From Sipunculus nudus (Eukaryota; Annelida; Sipuncula; Golfingiida; Sipunculidae), in contig CM049310.1 in assembly GCA_026874595.1 (NCBI GenBank), positions 9,116,001-9,180,000 on the forward strand: a stretch of 64,000 bases of DNA, written 5' to 3'. The notes beneath the pieces are model-generated. The model was not told the DNA's origin. It was given only the letters and a program-made list of their open reading frames with translations, and ran no database searches. Within the stretch, counting starts at the first letter, position 1; the number at the start of each line of letters is the position of its first letter. Of the stretch, positions 10,378 to 21,549 are shown in pieces. The position numbers were made by a program, and so were the translations under genes.

Positions 10378-12794
10378 TTAGCTCAGCTGACTTTAAGTCA
10401 TGCTGGGCTATAGCGATGGGTCTTTGTCCGTCGTCCTTCCGTCTGTCCGTCCGGCCGGCCGTTAGCAGGGCAGAAATCGTAACCGTAGGGGCTAGGGCCA
10501 TGAACCCTATGCAGTCTTAGAGGTTTTAAAAAGATCTCCTTGCAAACCTGAAATTAGGTCACTGCGACCTATATTCTCGAAGTTATGGGGTGTGTTTTCA
10601 CCCCCCAGAAATAACTCTTTGAGACAAAATTTTCATCCCAAACCTTCCTTCTTTCACATACAGCTCACCTACCAACAGGGTAAGAACCATAATTTTTTTT
10701 AAGGTCAAAAGGTCAAAGGTCAAGGTCACAGGAGCCTCTTCTTTGAAAAGCCTGTGGATGCATTTTAAGCCAACCCTTTCATCCCAATTCTTTGAATTTT
10801 CACATATAGCTCACCTACTAAGTTGGAGAAGAATCCTATAGATTTTGAGGTCACAAGGTCAAAGGTCAGGGTCACAGGATCCACTTCTTTGAAAAGGATG
10901 TGGTTACATTTCAAGCTAGACTTTTCATTCCAAACCTTCCAGCACTGATATCGCTTCTCTGCCAAGACCTGTTGATTTTGAGGTCAAAGGTCAAGTTCAC
11001 AGCACCCACTTCTTGCGTGGAGTCATTTTCAGGCAAACTTTTCAATCTGTACCTTCCATCTGTCATATATGGCTTACCTACCAATAAGGGAAGAAGCCTA
11101 TTGATGTTGAGGTCAAAAAGTCAAAGGTCAAGGTTGCAATATTTAATTGTTCTAAATGCTTGTGAGCATATTTCAAGTGTAACTGTTCAACCCAAACCTT
11201 CAGTCTTTCACATATGCCACATCTATGCATCATTCAGTTTGACTCAAACTTCATATTTATGGGTCTTTTTGCATGAATAAATAACTTATTGATTTTGGGG
11301 TCAGCTGGTCAGCAGGTTAAAGGTTGCAGGTCAAAGTTATTCACCCATTGGTTGCCAAGTAATTACACCAGATTTAAGTGGTTAGTAGTTACCCATCATT
11401 TAGAAAGAATCCAGTTGATATATGGGCAAAAGGCCAAGGTCATAGGTCAGGGATGTTCACAATTACTTATTTTATAGACCATCTCTATTTTTCTTGTATA
11501 TATAACCATTCCACTCCAGCTGGTACATCTCCCTGTGTGGCTGTAATTGTGAGTGACACTTGTGACATATGACTCCCTTTTGTATCAGCCTATTAAGTGA
11601 TAAGGCTCAGTGATAAGTACCTCATTACTTCATAACAAAAACACTGTTGTCAGAATGCTTCAGCCAGGCATTAAGACTATGAGAGTATAGTATTAAGGTT
11701 TAGCTACTGATTTATAAGATGATTGGAACATTTTGCAGTTTATTTTATGGAATCCTAGCAATAAACTTAGTTTCCTAGATATCTGAATATTTTAATATAT
11801 ATCACCACATATAAAAGCAAGTGTTTGTTCTCATAATATGTGGATGTGTACCTTGATTTAGGATGGCTTTTTGTTTTATTTCAAGACTCTTAGTCATGCT
11901 TTCTGCATTTCTTTTCTTTCAGGTTTGGCAGTTTACCTACCCTGCTGACCCCATTGAAAAGCAGAGTGATAATAAAAAATATTGGACTTACACTTTTTAC
12001 AATTGCATATCTATAAATCTGATATGAGGGCCTGGACATGCCTTTTGAATTATTTTGGGCATTCATTACTGGATAATTTGCCCAAGTTTGGTCTCTTATT
12101 GGAGAATGTGGGATAACAAATGTCATACTTGTCAGAAATCCATAATGTCTGCCAGTTAGCCACCTTAGAAATTCTTTCTTCAGTGCAGTTTCAGTAATTT
12201 TTCTTTAATGTTTGGTCCGATTTAGAGAATGTTCGTTGTCTGATTTCAGACTTGTCAGAAGTCCAATATGGCCACCAGGCAACCATCTTTTAATTCCTTT
12301 TGATCATATTATCTCAAGAACAGTTAAAGTGAATGCAGTTGGATGTATATTTATGTAATCTTGTAAAGGATTGGGTCAAATATTTCTGAATAAATATTAC
12401 CATCATTTATAAAAGTGCAGTACAGTTGGCTTGTATTGAATAAAAATTCATACAGAAGCACCTGTTTCTCAATAATTCTTGCATGTATTTCCTTGATTTT
12501 TGCTATATATTTTGATCTTATATTTTCCCTTTGTGGTGTTCCTTTGAGACTGACAGGTTTCAAGCAAGCTGTTGGAATAGTTCCTGATAGCTTAACAATC
12601 ATGCATTTTCCTCAGACCATCAATTCACTGTGTTTTAACCAGACATAGGTGATATATATTTCTGTTGTCATAGAAAATTTTCAACAAATTGGCAAATTGG
12701 TTCTTCAAAATTTGACTGGAAGTTGTGAATTTCAGTCCATGATGTCACAGGTTATGCTTGGCAGCTGAGCGTCATGACCCATGGGTCACTTGTT
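10378..12794 (-). mobile_element. Helitron-like element (family H-I) inserted in Gypsy-1
   Basis: On the minus strand the element starts AACAAGTGACCCATGGGTCA and ends in a hairpin built from AGTCAGCTGAGCT followed by CTAA. A short pyrimidine-rich GTCCGTC tract lies just inside the 3' end. Helitrons typically end in a hairpin plus CTRR. Removing it joins the Gypsy-1 Gag knuckles to the protease region. No Rep/helicase is encoded, so it is non-autonomous. The interior (10540-11480) holds four or five diverged copies of a roughly 130-bp unit containing AAGGTCAAAGGTCA. Confidence 0.7.
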
Positions 12795-13624
12795 TTATTC
12801 TGTTGGCCACGATCTGAGGGGTATCTGTTCTTGGTTTTACAACATACCGCAAAATGGCCAGTCCCGCCACATTTGTTGCAGGTTCTGCCTCTGGCTGGAC
12901 AGTCTTTGTCCCTGGCAAGATGTCCTGAACGGTTACAGCGATAACATCTAGCTCTTGCTTTGTCACTAGTCATTTCTTGTGACATAGGCCTTGTTGATAC
13001 ATGCCTGACCTCTGGTGGGCCTAGCTGCATGGCTTTTAACTGACGGTCCACAGCCTTCCCCCCTCTCAAGGAGTTTTCGACGTAATTCATGGGATGTACA
13101 TTTTTGTACAATCATATCTCTAATCTGATCGTCCAGGTCATTATATTTACAAAATTGACCTTCTTGTTTCAGGCGTGTGGCAAACTGAGCAACAGTCTCC
13201 TCAGGTTCCTGCTTGAGTTCATGAAATACGTTACGTTGAAATGTACTGTTTACTTGAGGCTCAAAATAAGTATTTAAGGCATTGACAGCGCTATCATAGT
13301 CCGTGACCTCGCCAGTATCGGGCAAAGTTTCAAAGATACACTGAACTGACTCACCTGCAAAATGAAGCAGCATGGCACGCTTCTGCCGGTTTATGAGGTT
13401 TGTGGCCGTTGGTTTGTCCGCGATGAGGCCGCGAGCGTCGGAAAACAGAGTGAAACTCTTGAGCCAGGCATTCCAACGTGGTCCCACGGAAGACGGCGGC
13501 CCTGTAGTATCAAAGGGCTTTAGGCCTCCCGCATCAAAGCTATCCTTGCATGCAATCGTGGTATATCCACAGAATATATGATTCAAATGATACACAGGAA
13601 TGTCCTGATTATCTTCGTCGCCAC
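12795..13624 (-). pseudogene. Gypsy-1 Gag with CCHC zinc knuckles (one frameshift)
   Basis: The capsid-like region reads GPRWNAWLKSFTLFSDARG, later FHELKQEPEETVAQFATRLKQ, both typical of Gypsy Gag. It is followed by two zinc knuckles, CYRCNRSGHLARDKDC and CNKCGGTGHFAVCC, which package the RNA. The frame shifts within a run of six G at about 13058-13064 between the capsid and knuckle regions, so the copy would not make a single Gag as assembled. The frame enters the Helitron at 12794, which adds a false tail (DPWVMTLSCQA). Confidence 0.8.
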
Positions 13625-13836
13625 TGTAATGTCCGATGGCCCCTGCATGCGCACATAGAACATAGATAACAATAAGACTCGTGATTGAACACCATGTGCT
13701 TTTAATCTCCATGCCCCGGAAACACTTCCTCTTCCTCTACAGTATAGACTGGTTCCATCTTATAATGGACTTGTTCAGTCTTACAATAGACTTGTTCAGT
13801 CTTACAATAGACTTGTTCCTTACTCACAATATGACA
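13625..13836 (-). repeat. Gypsy-1 5' LTR
   Basis: 212 bp, partner of 6649-6860. The long minus-strand reading frame that starts at 13712 begins inside it, so the first 30 or so codons of that frame are LTR and the true Gag start must be downstream of 13624. Confidence 0.93.
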
Positions 13837-13841
13837 ATGGG

Positions 13842-14173
13842 GATGCATACATTTCTCACACTTTGCGAAAGTTCATGTCATAAGTATGCCAGTCTGCACC
13901 CATGTCATATAGACAACACACAACACTAAGAAGCTTGCACAGGTGTGGAGCTTGATGCTGAAATTTCTGAGTCTACAAAGCCATATACACATTGAATGCC
14001 TGCCTGGGAGCAGGAATTGAATGTCAGCTTTTTTTGGTTTCTGGAAGCCTAGCAGACCCGCATTATCATCCATGTGAAGACTGTAACTTCTTTTGTAAAG
14101 ACACAGAAGATCGGCAAAGTCCACATACTTGTCTGACCAAATTTTTTCTTTGACACGATCAGATACCTGCAGT
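13842..14173 (-). pseudogene. Middle part of the gag-like gene (right side of the Gypsy insertion)
   Basis: Minus-strand frames here carry KEKIWSDKYVDFADLL and a downstream domain with FLLPGRHSM. This is the usual order before the CCCH motif in gag-like ORFs of tyrosine-recombinase elements. Frameshifts and at least one stop (about 13855) break it. The left end joins the 6399-6643 piece once the Gypsy element and one copy of ATGGG are removed. A CTGCAG at 14174-14179 could be a splice acceptor, but the implied intron (38 bp) is too short to trust. Confidence 0.55.
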
Positions 14174-14723
14174 AACCCAGTGCGATGGATATGTTTTGAC
14201 TTACATCAGGACTGGGGTTGTTGCTGCCAGTGTTTGTGGTGACGAAAGATGTACTGGCGATAGGCCAGGCGATGGCCCCACCAATGGGAGTGTATCGGTA
14301 GCGTTAGTGTTTGGTTGTGGTGCAGAACTCTCACCTGTGATGGTAGCACATGTTTGGTGTACAAGACTTACTGGGGCTGGTGGCGGTGCTTGAATTGTAC
14401 TGTTGTCCCATGATGGAGGATGGCTGACAGACTGTTGAGATGAACCCAGGATTCCACGCCTCTCCAGTACCACTTCAAGTCTACGATCAATGAGTAGCAT
14501 AGTGTGGTCAAGCCAAAATTCAGCCTCATCTGTGTCCTGTTGAGAAGCTGGTCTGCTTGTCCCCTTGCCTTGAACCTGTTCAGGAGGGGTAGCTGTGCGT
14601 CTGCTCTGCTCTTGCGTCTTACAGTTGTTGCAGCTGGAGCACTACATTTGCGACCTGTAGCTGGTGTTGATGGCGCACTGCCCAAGTAGCAACTTGGGTG
14701 TCCTACAAATGCGTCTGGAGATA
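14174..14723 (-). pseudogene. N-terminal, Pro/Ser/Thr-rich part of the gag-like gene
   Basis: The minus-strand frame from 14723 to about 14207 gives a low-complexity protein segment rich in Pro, Ser, Thr and Ala. It contains a short basic stretch (TVRRKSRADAQLPLLNRF) with a helical look. A good splice acceptor (TTCTTTTCAG) precedes it at 14724. A GTAAGT occurs at its other end near 14207. It is placed upstream of the KIW-DFADLL domain, as expected for this gag-like family. Function beyond that is not known. Confidence 0.4.
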
Positions 14724-14774
14724 CTGAAAAGAATTTGCACAGGCGAGAGATACATGCACACAGGAGTAAGTAAA
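14724..14774. other. Spacer between gag-like exon and minisatellite
   Basis: Short AT-rich stretch with a pyrimidine-rich splice-acceptor-like sequence on the minus strand; nothing else seen. Confidence 0.4.
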
Positions 14775-15245
14775 TAGCTAGATTAAGCACACTAGAAGTA
14801 TTCATGAAAGCACAGAAAATGCATACTTTGAGCACTTTTGAAGCACAGTTTATGCACATGAGAAGTATTCATGAAAGCACAAAAAAAGCAAACTTTGAGC
14901 ACTTTTGAAGCACAGTTTAAGCACATGAAAAGTATTCATGAAAGCACAGAAAAAGCATACTTTGAGCACTTTCTGAAGCACAGTTTAAGCACATGAGAAG
15001 TTTTCCTTGAAGCACAAAAAAAGCATACTTGGAGCACTTTTGAAGCACAGATTAAGCACACTAGAAGTATTCATGAAAGCACAGTAAAAGCATACCTGGA
15101 GCACTTTCAAAGCAAAGTTTAAGCACATGAAAAGTATTCATGGAAGCACAAAAAAAGCATACTTTGAGCACTTTTGAAGCACAGTTTAAGCACATGTGAA
15201 GTATTGATGGAAGCACAAAAAAGCATACTTTGAGGACCTTTGAAG
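14775..15245. repeat. 66-67-bp minisatellite, about seven units
   Basis: The unit is built from AAGCACAGTTTAAGCACATG, AGTATTCATGAAAGCAC and AAGCATACTTTGAGCACTTT. The trinucleotide word AAGCAC recurs about every 20 bases inside each unit, so the long unit itself looks like an amplified shorter repeat. Units differ at a few positions each. Confidence 0.9.
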
Positions 15246-15339
15246 CATGCTATTTAGCATACAGACACATTCATCCAAAGAAAATGGACAAACAGAATGC
15301 AATATTTATTTAGTTTATTCAGAATCATCATCACTACTG

Positions 15340-15488
15340 TCATCTTGGATGAACTCTGGTGTTTTGTAGGCTGAGCCTTTGCCTTTTTTTCAGATATTTG
15401 TTGTTTAAACAAATGGTGGCAGTGATCTTGCTACGCAGGGCAGCTTTGCACTTAGCGAAGTCCCCCACATCTTCATTTGAGGCAAACA
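15340..15488 (-). CDS. BEN-domain gene, last exon
   Basis: A strong acceptor (TTTTTTTTCAG) precedes the exon at 15488. It encodes the C-terminal half of a BEN domain (FAKCKAALRSKITATIC) and ends at a stop at 15340. Its frame joins the exon at 15815-15998 in phase 1 without a stop. Two AATAAA signals on the minus strand (15314-15319 and 15305-15310) lie 20-35 bases past the stop, which supports a genuine 3' end. BEN domains bind DNA or chromatin proteins and act in transcriptional repression; that function is inferred from the family. Confidence 0.65.
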
Positions 15489-15814
15489 CTGAAAAAAAAT
15501 AATAAATCCTACATAACACATCACGTCTTTTCAATTCGCTTGAATCAACTTTTTTGTTATACAAATGTGTACAAACTTAAATCTTGTCAGGGTTGCCTGA
15601 TGTTACAGGTACTTAGATGCAAAAAGTGCTCTCAAAGGAAATATATTCCCAATAAATGTCAGTTATAACTCAGTCATCTGAAATTAATAGCTTTTTAAAA
15701 CACATGCAAATTATCATCACAAAACTGTATCACTTCTATCAAAAGTCAAATCTATTTTGTGTTCAGATCATTTAATATTCTTATGACAGCTGTTCAGGTT
15801 CCAAAAGTGCTTAC

Positions 15815-15998
15815 AGGCAATTGTGTTGATCAGGTGATTTCCCACCTTCTTCACACTTCCCAGCTCAATGATCTCATCAGAGGTCAACAGACAGTTTAGC
15901 ATGTGCCTCGCTTTTGTGGTAGAGGTAAGTTTCCTCCTGTTTTCTTCCATAGCTGAAGGGTCCACAAAGAAACCACTTCCAGGGACTATCTCTACTTT
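15815..15998 (-). CDS. BEN-domain gene, penultimate exon
   Basis: Flanked by a good acceptor (ATTTTTGCAG) and donor (GTAAGC). It encodes VEIVPGSGFFVDPSAM and KARHMLNCLLTSDEIIELGSVK. This matches the start of a BEN domain: a Val/Pro/Gly strand, then a helix ending in a Leu-x-x-x-Leu segment. It ends at codon phase 1, which fits the next exon. The upstream exon joins in phase 0. The domain is divided between this exon and the last one. Confidence 0.65.
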
Positions 15999-16173
15999 CT
16001 GCAAAAATAAAATGAATATTATCATTGTGAGACAAAAAAAAGACTGTTCAATACAAGTCTCAAGTCATTCAGAAGTAAAAAAGAAAACCGCTGATGTGTT
16101 ATCATAAAGTTTGAGTTAATCGAAAGTTAATGCGACCTGCCAAGCAATCATTATCAAGCATCTTCATGCAAAA

Positions 16174-16174
<1 letters not shown>

Positions 16175-16241
<67 letters not shown>
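16175..16241. repeat. (TA)n microsatellite in a BEN-gene intron
   Basis: About 33 TA units, immediately upstream of a penultimate-exon acceptor. Confidence 0.95.
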
Positions 16242-16244
<3 letters not shown>

Positions 16245-16383
16245 ATTTTGATCTCACTTCTTTTTGTTTCTTAATCTCTTGTTTAGAATTAATCCATTTA
16301 ATTGATGTGCAAGTCAAAATGTTCAAAAACTGCATTTGTGTCATTTTGCATAGTGGTCAGTTACTGAATAAAAAAATACTTAC

Positions 16384-16436
16384 AGAACAACCAGCTACAA
16401 CGTTGCCAGTATCCAACGTTTCCCTTTCATCTTGCT
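16384..16436 (-). CDS. BEN-domain gene, short internal exon (candidate)
   Basis: A 53-bp segment with a textbook acceptor (TTTGCTTTCAG) and donor (GTAAGTAT). It reads through in frame into the BEN exon and encodes a polar linker (QDERETLDTGNVVAGC). The phase arithmetic is consistent: 2 + 51 bases, then phase 0. The function of the linker is unknown. Confidence 0.5.
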
Positions 16437-16500
16437 CTGAAAGCAAATTAATTTGATTTATAATTTATATAAGTGGAATTCAAGTTCAAGAAATGTGACA

Positions 16501-17030
16501 AACAAGGGACATATGGGTCACTTTGCTCAGCTGAAGTTTACCTTGAAGTAAAAAATCTGAAATAATATCAAATAGACAAAGTCTGCGAGGAAAAAGTAAC
16601 ACAGGCCATAGCTGGTTGATATGATTGGTCTGTATTGATGAGTAAGGATTTGTTGCAAACAATATTTAGTGACCTAACCATGTGAGCAGTTTGTAACCAC
16701 AAGCTCTATACTATTACCATGATCATTGGTTGGCTTTTTGATAAATTGTTGAAACTTCAAAAGTTTACACATGTATTCAAACAGATCTATTTTTATAATA
16801 TATTATTAAATATATATCTTATTTAAAAAAAAATGTTATATTTTGTAAAAGATCTAATGCCCCTAGTGCACAGGTGCACGGACTTAAAGGCAGGGGAGGG
16901 GGATTGGTCGGAATTACAACATCTCTGCATATACATACAGGACAAACAAAGCCTTATTTCCCATTCTGCTGAGGCAGGAAAATAATGAACAAATGTTTGC
17001 ATTAGATCCTCATGTTTTATTACATCATTT
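16501..17030 (+). mobile_element. Helitron H-I fragment, 5' end only
   Basis: Begins AACAAGGGACATATGGGTCA and matches the first 500 bp of the copy at 56600 almost throughout. It stops where the 3' end of a minus-strand copy begins (17031). So it is a truncated copy in tail-to-tail contact with the next element. Confidence 0.7.
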
Positions 17031-19644
17031 TTAGCTCAGCTGACTATAAGTCATCTGAGCTATAGTCGTGGTCCATTGTCCGTCGTCTGTCCGTCTGTCC
17101 GTCCGTCCGTAGATGTGGCACGTTTTGAAACCGTAAGACCTAGGAATCCAAAATTCGGCATAATGTTAGATGTCCCCAAGATCTCCTACCAAGCCGAAAA
17201 CTGGGTCTTTGCAACTTCGTTCCTTTGAGAAATTAAGGAAAAACCTCAATTTTTTATTAAAAACCTATTTTCACACTTTAGGACTGCCTAATATCAAAAC
17301 CACTCATCTGTTTTTCCTCATATTTACCATAAATATTCCTCTATATAGTTCCTATGTACATGCCAGAAATTATGTCTGTATTATTTAATTTAAAAAAGTT
17401 CTGGGCCCAAACATAATGCATTTTGAAAAAAATAAGGAAAGATATTTGATCACTTAACACAAAAAATGTTAAAGCTGTGGACCTTTTTTCCAGTAATATA
17501 ACTTTAATTAATCAAAATTAAATTGTATACCCAAAATTAGATGAAAATCTTTTAAATTTTTTAAAATATTAATAAAAATAAAAAATTGGTACCTTAAATT
17601 TTGCCCAACTTTGACCATGGCATGTTTTTTTCCTGTAAGTACTGTGGATTTAATTTTCACAGCATGTTTTTGTCAGCATTTCAACTGTTAACACCAAAAA
17701 TTTGAAACCAGTTGATCAAAAACTGTAGATTTTAATCAAGTTTTCAAGCACCTTGTAACATATTGTTTACATCAAGCTAGTGTTATGCAGTTTGCAAAAG
17801 CTCAGCTCCCCAGCCTCAGCTCTAAGTTCCTTAAATTCAGCATGCAGTTAGATGTCTCCAAAATCCCCTACCATGCCAAGAATTTGGTCACTAGGACTTA
17901 ATACCTTCTAGATATTAATTAAAAACTTCATTTTTCCATTAAAAACCCATTGTTACACTTCAATACTGCCTAATATCAAAACAACTGATCTGACTTTAAT
18001 CATAAACAATATACATATTTTTCATTCTCTATGCACATCCCAGAATGATGTCAGTATTGCGTAATTGTTTTAAGTTATGGGCCCAAACATAATGCACTTT
18101 GTAAAAAATCAAGAAATATATTTACTCCCTTAACAAGGGCATTGCTAGAGATTTTTTTGTCAGGGATGTAACATTATTTAATCAAGATTCAATTGAATAC
18201 CCAAAATTAGTTCTGAATTTTCAAATTTTATAAGTTATTAGTATAAATATAAAATAAGTACCTTAAATTTTGCCCAACTGTGAGCATGGCACGTTTGTTT
18301 CCCGTGAGCACTGTTGATATAATTTTCATATCATGCACACATAAGGATTTCAGCTTTTTAGTTTAGAAAGCTGAAAGAAATTGGCCAAAAATTGTAGCTT
18401 TTATTAATGTTTTTTATGAGACCCTGTCAGACTTTGGCTCTCTCCAGCCCCTCTTGAGTCACCTGTATGTTGACCTTGTTGACCTTTCATCAAATTATGC
18501 ACGCTTGAGGCGAGGCATACAGGAATCCAGGCAGCTTATGGCCAGCCACAGTTGATCCAGGTTTCCAACCCAACTCATCTAGTAGTTTTAACCAACAACA
18601 TAACAATAAACAACAAATTAATAAATTTTTATTGGTTTTTAATAACAAATTAAAGAAAAATAGAAAAGGAATTTGTTAGTTTATAATAACAGGAAATTAA
18701 CTTGCAGTTACTGATGATATAAGAATCTTGTATCGATGGGTAGAATGTCACATATTCCAAATAACACCATGCAGTCACCTATGGCATTTTTCAGTTCAAT
18801 TTTAATGATAAAGAAGTAAATCATATTATTCATTATTAATCATTAGAGATCAAATGAAGGAAATTAATGATAGACAAAGATGCAGTTGATAATATTAATC
18901 TAGATTCCTACTGTGTCTAGTGTGTACATTGATGTGAAATTAGTCCAAAATGAATTTTTTACAGTTATTTTTTAATATAAATAAAAGCCATAAAACCAGG
19001 TACTTATGATCATTATTTAAATGTATGAATTTTGTATATTCTGGATTCTCAACATCATTGTTTGGTGAAAATTGAATAAATACCGGACATGGTGCGAATA
19101 CTTTGTAATTGTGTTTAAATACGTATATGATTATGTACTCCATTATAAAATTTCTTGCATAAAGAATGGGAATTCAGGTTAAAATGAAAGTATATGAATA
19201 CTCGTGCAAATACTTTCAAAATGTTATCATGAATGCATTCATGAATATATTCTTTAATATTATTTTAATAATCATATCAGTTATATTTCATTTTAAAAAA
19301 TCATATGATTCTCTAATTATTTTTAATAAAAATTATATTTGGGACAATATTTGTAATTTTTTTTAATAAATAGTTAAACTCTAATATTATATGTTCTGCT
19401 TATAAGTTATATGGCCAAGTCAAAATCTGTGTGACAATAGTACTCCAATTGTTAATAAAATAAATGAAATCGATCCTCTTCCCTGTCTCCAAAGGTACTA
19501 TCAAAATCATTCATAAGCTAAACAACAACAACTCATAATACAGCTTATATTTATTACCACACAAAACCAGCATGTGCCTCATTTCTAAATAATATTTTTT
19601 ATCATAAATAACAGCTGAGCGTCGTGACCCATAGGTCCCTTGTT
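17031..19644 (-). mobile_element. Helitron H-I, full-length copy
   Basis: On the minus strand it starts AACAAGGGACCTATGGGTCA (at 19644) and ends with the hairpin AGTCAGCTGAGCT plus CTAA (at 17031). A GTCCGTCCGTCCGT tract lies 40-80 bp inside the 3' end. The interior holds two diverged copies of a roughly 750-bp unit beginning AGATCTCCTACCAAGCC-like sequence near 17180 and 17860. No Rep/helicase coding sequence is present. It lies in an intron of the BEN-domain gene. Confidence 0.75.
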
Positions 19645-20906
19645 TTATAATTTATAATTATTATACATTTCAAATATAACATATATATCTTAATATAAAG
19701 GTGGATTCATATATCTAAACTGCAACATCTTATATATTTTTCAAAGCAGGGCCCTGATAATAATTGTTTTTTAAGGGTCAAATTTCTGTTTGGTACAGTT
19801 CAACTGAAAAATTTGTCCAACAAACAAGTTATTTGCATATTTTTTTTCTGTTTTCATGCTTTGTGGTCAAGATTAAAACATAGACTAGTATCAGCTCTTT
19901 AATGCCACCGCTGCTCCAGGGCTAATCGGATTTTGAACCAACTTTCATTGTACTTTTTTTGCAATATAAATTTAAATAAGAAATAACAATAAAGATTATA
20001 TAAGACCTTGAGAAATTTCTATTGTATTTCTTTATAAAACTATCTCAGATATTGTTTTAACAAAGCATGACCAGAATGCATTTTGATGGGGAATCCCCTT
20101 TGACACAGCACGGTTGACCTGTGCCGTCACTTTCTGCGAGATTTTGACACCTATGAAATTATATAATCAGCTTTGTATTTAAAATTACTATTAAAGAAAT
20201 AAAAATGTCACATATTCCGACGATCCTTTAAACTTTTGACAAATTCAACCTATACATTGATTATTTTCTTATATTTCAATCATATCATGACATTTCTATG
20301 TCTGTGCTGAGAAATAATTTTATGCTATTTTCATGGTAAAAAAAATGCCGCCCACCCACATCATCTTCCGAAAAAAAGTGCCTGAGAAACATATTTATTC
20401 TCTTGGCCTTATAAAAGTGTAAAAAGTATAGAGAGTTCTAAAGTTCTGGTTTCTAAACAGGTAAAGCAGTCCCAACTCGAGACAAATTTTGAAAGTGTTT
20501 GGACCAGTGGGACCAAGATGGGCTTTAGTTTTTGCTTTGAGTACAAGGAATCAGATCACAACTGTAACCTGTTGCACAGCCAGCAAGAGCTTTGTTAACA
20601 CTTAGATGTAAACATAGAAAGGCAGTGTAGCTCAGTGAGAACTGGATTTATGAGATCCCACTTTCTTGTGAGAGTAATAAGGCAAACTATGGAATTCTTA
20701 CGTTTTCAGGAACTATAAGGACAATTTTTTTAACAATTTAAAAAATCAAGCTTGCCTGAGATTATTGTTCAACTGAAGAAAATGTCATGGATAATAAGCA
20801 TACCAAGTTTAAGGAAAACCTATATACATACTACAGAGACACTGGCTCATTTGCTGAAGCAATAGCAAGCAGCTAGTGTATAAGTTTAGTCATCATAACT
20901 CTGACC
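19645..20906. other. AT-rich intron sequence, no gene seen
   Basis: No supported reading frame or repeat boundary. A short AGTGTAGCTCAGTGAG near 20625 resembles a tRNA A-box but has no B-box partner. Confidence 0.5.
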
Positions 20907-21137
20907 TCTCCCCTTCAAAAACAGCATCCCCAAAGTAGAAATCACAGTGAGACTGAGCCTTCAGTTGTGCCTGAAGCTGTTCTATCTGACGCTGGAATTT
21001 GCCGATTTTCTCCTCCTATTGCTCCCCCTCCTCTGTAAGACTTTCAACTTTTTCCTCAAGCACAGCATATTTTACGCAGGCCGCAGTCACAAACTTTGAC
21101 TTGGGTGCCTTCAACTCAACGGTTTGCCAGCTGTTTG
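20907..21137 (-). pseudogene. Coiled-coil exon, probably of the BEN-domain gene
   Basis: The minus-strand frame encodes a heptad-rich segment (KYAVLEEKVESLTEEGEQ, a TAG stop, then EEKIGKFQRQIEQLQAQLKAQ). An acceptor-like ACAAACAG sits upstream. BEN proteins often have a coiled coil before the BEN domain, so it probably belongs to the same gene, about 4.5 kb upstream of the 16.4-kb exon. The in-frame TAG and an unmatched splice phase argue for decay or a misread base. Confidence 0.4.
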
Positions 21138-21463
21138 TAAGTAACTGTTACTGTCCATGCTTAATGATATCATCCATGAAGGTACCTTAAGTTAAGCACA
21201 GGTTCAGCTTTTAATCTTTCAGCATTTTGTAAATGCCCCCCCCCCCCTCCTTTACATACAGATTCACAAAAACTGGCAAATTAAAAATACTAAAGTGCTT
21301 TCATTCGGCAGACAGCTTCCTGTAACTGCAACTCCCAAAAAAGATAATAATGCTTTGAGAATTACCACCTGCAAAATTAGTACAAATTAAAGATATTGTT
21401 AGCCTGTTGCTTTTGCTTTAGTTAATCGTAAGCCTGTTGCTATTGCTTCAGTTATAAGTGTAC

Positions 21464-21549
21464 CTGGTGTGGTATCCCTCTGGCTGAATTGCTGGAGTGC
21501 ATTTAAAACATGCTTTCTTTTCCTCTCCTCTTCTTCAGAGCAGCTTCAT
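21464..21549 (-). pseudogene. Candidate exon with one frameshift, upstream of the coiled-coil exon
   Basis: A clear acceptor (TATTTCTTTCAG) and donor (CCAG before GTACAC) bound an 86-bp segment. In one frame it begins DEAALKKRR and in another it continues KRKHVLNALQQFSQRD. A single-base shift inside a purine run joins the two. The conserved-looking halves suggest a once functional exon of the BEN-domain gene. Confidence 0.35.

Larger units (their letters stand above)
6649..13836 (-). mobile_element. Ty3/Gypsy LTR retrotransposon (Gypsy-1), complete ends, interrupted by a Helitron
   Basis: The element is bounded by two 212-bp LTRs starting TG and ending CA on the plus strand. They differ at about four positions (about 98% identity). 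Exact 5-bp target duplications ATGGG lie at 6644-6648 and 13837-13841. On the minus strand the order is 5' LTR, primer site (13608-13624, starting GTGGCGACGAAGATAAT), gag with two zinc knuckles, protease, reverse transcriptase, RNase H, integrase, polypurine tract (6861-6872, reading GAAAGGGAGGGT) and 3' LTR. Without the inserted Helitron (10378-12794) it is about 4.8 kb. The protein order (integrase after RNase H) and sequence place it in Ty3/Gypsy, close to the group with an SDD reverse-transcriptase box. Confidence 0.93.

Noticed and set aside
10900-11280. 126-codon plus-strand frame
   Set aside because: Lies entirely in Helitron tandem repeats; codon content reflects the repeat, not a protein.
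13712-13712. ATG at 13712 as the Gypsy-1 Gag start
   Set aside because: It lies inside the LTR, upstream of the primer site; a transcript starting in the LTR may include it but the conserved protein begins later.
14780-15245. CRISPR-like array
   Set aside because: Units are contiguous with no unique spacers, in a eukaryotic context; it is a minisatellite.
20620-20665. tRNA-like GCAGTGTAGCTCAGTGAGAA
   Set aside because: Only an A-box-like word; no B-box or acceptor stem could be found.
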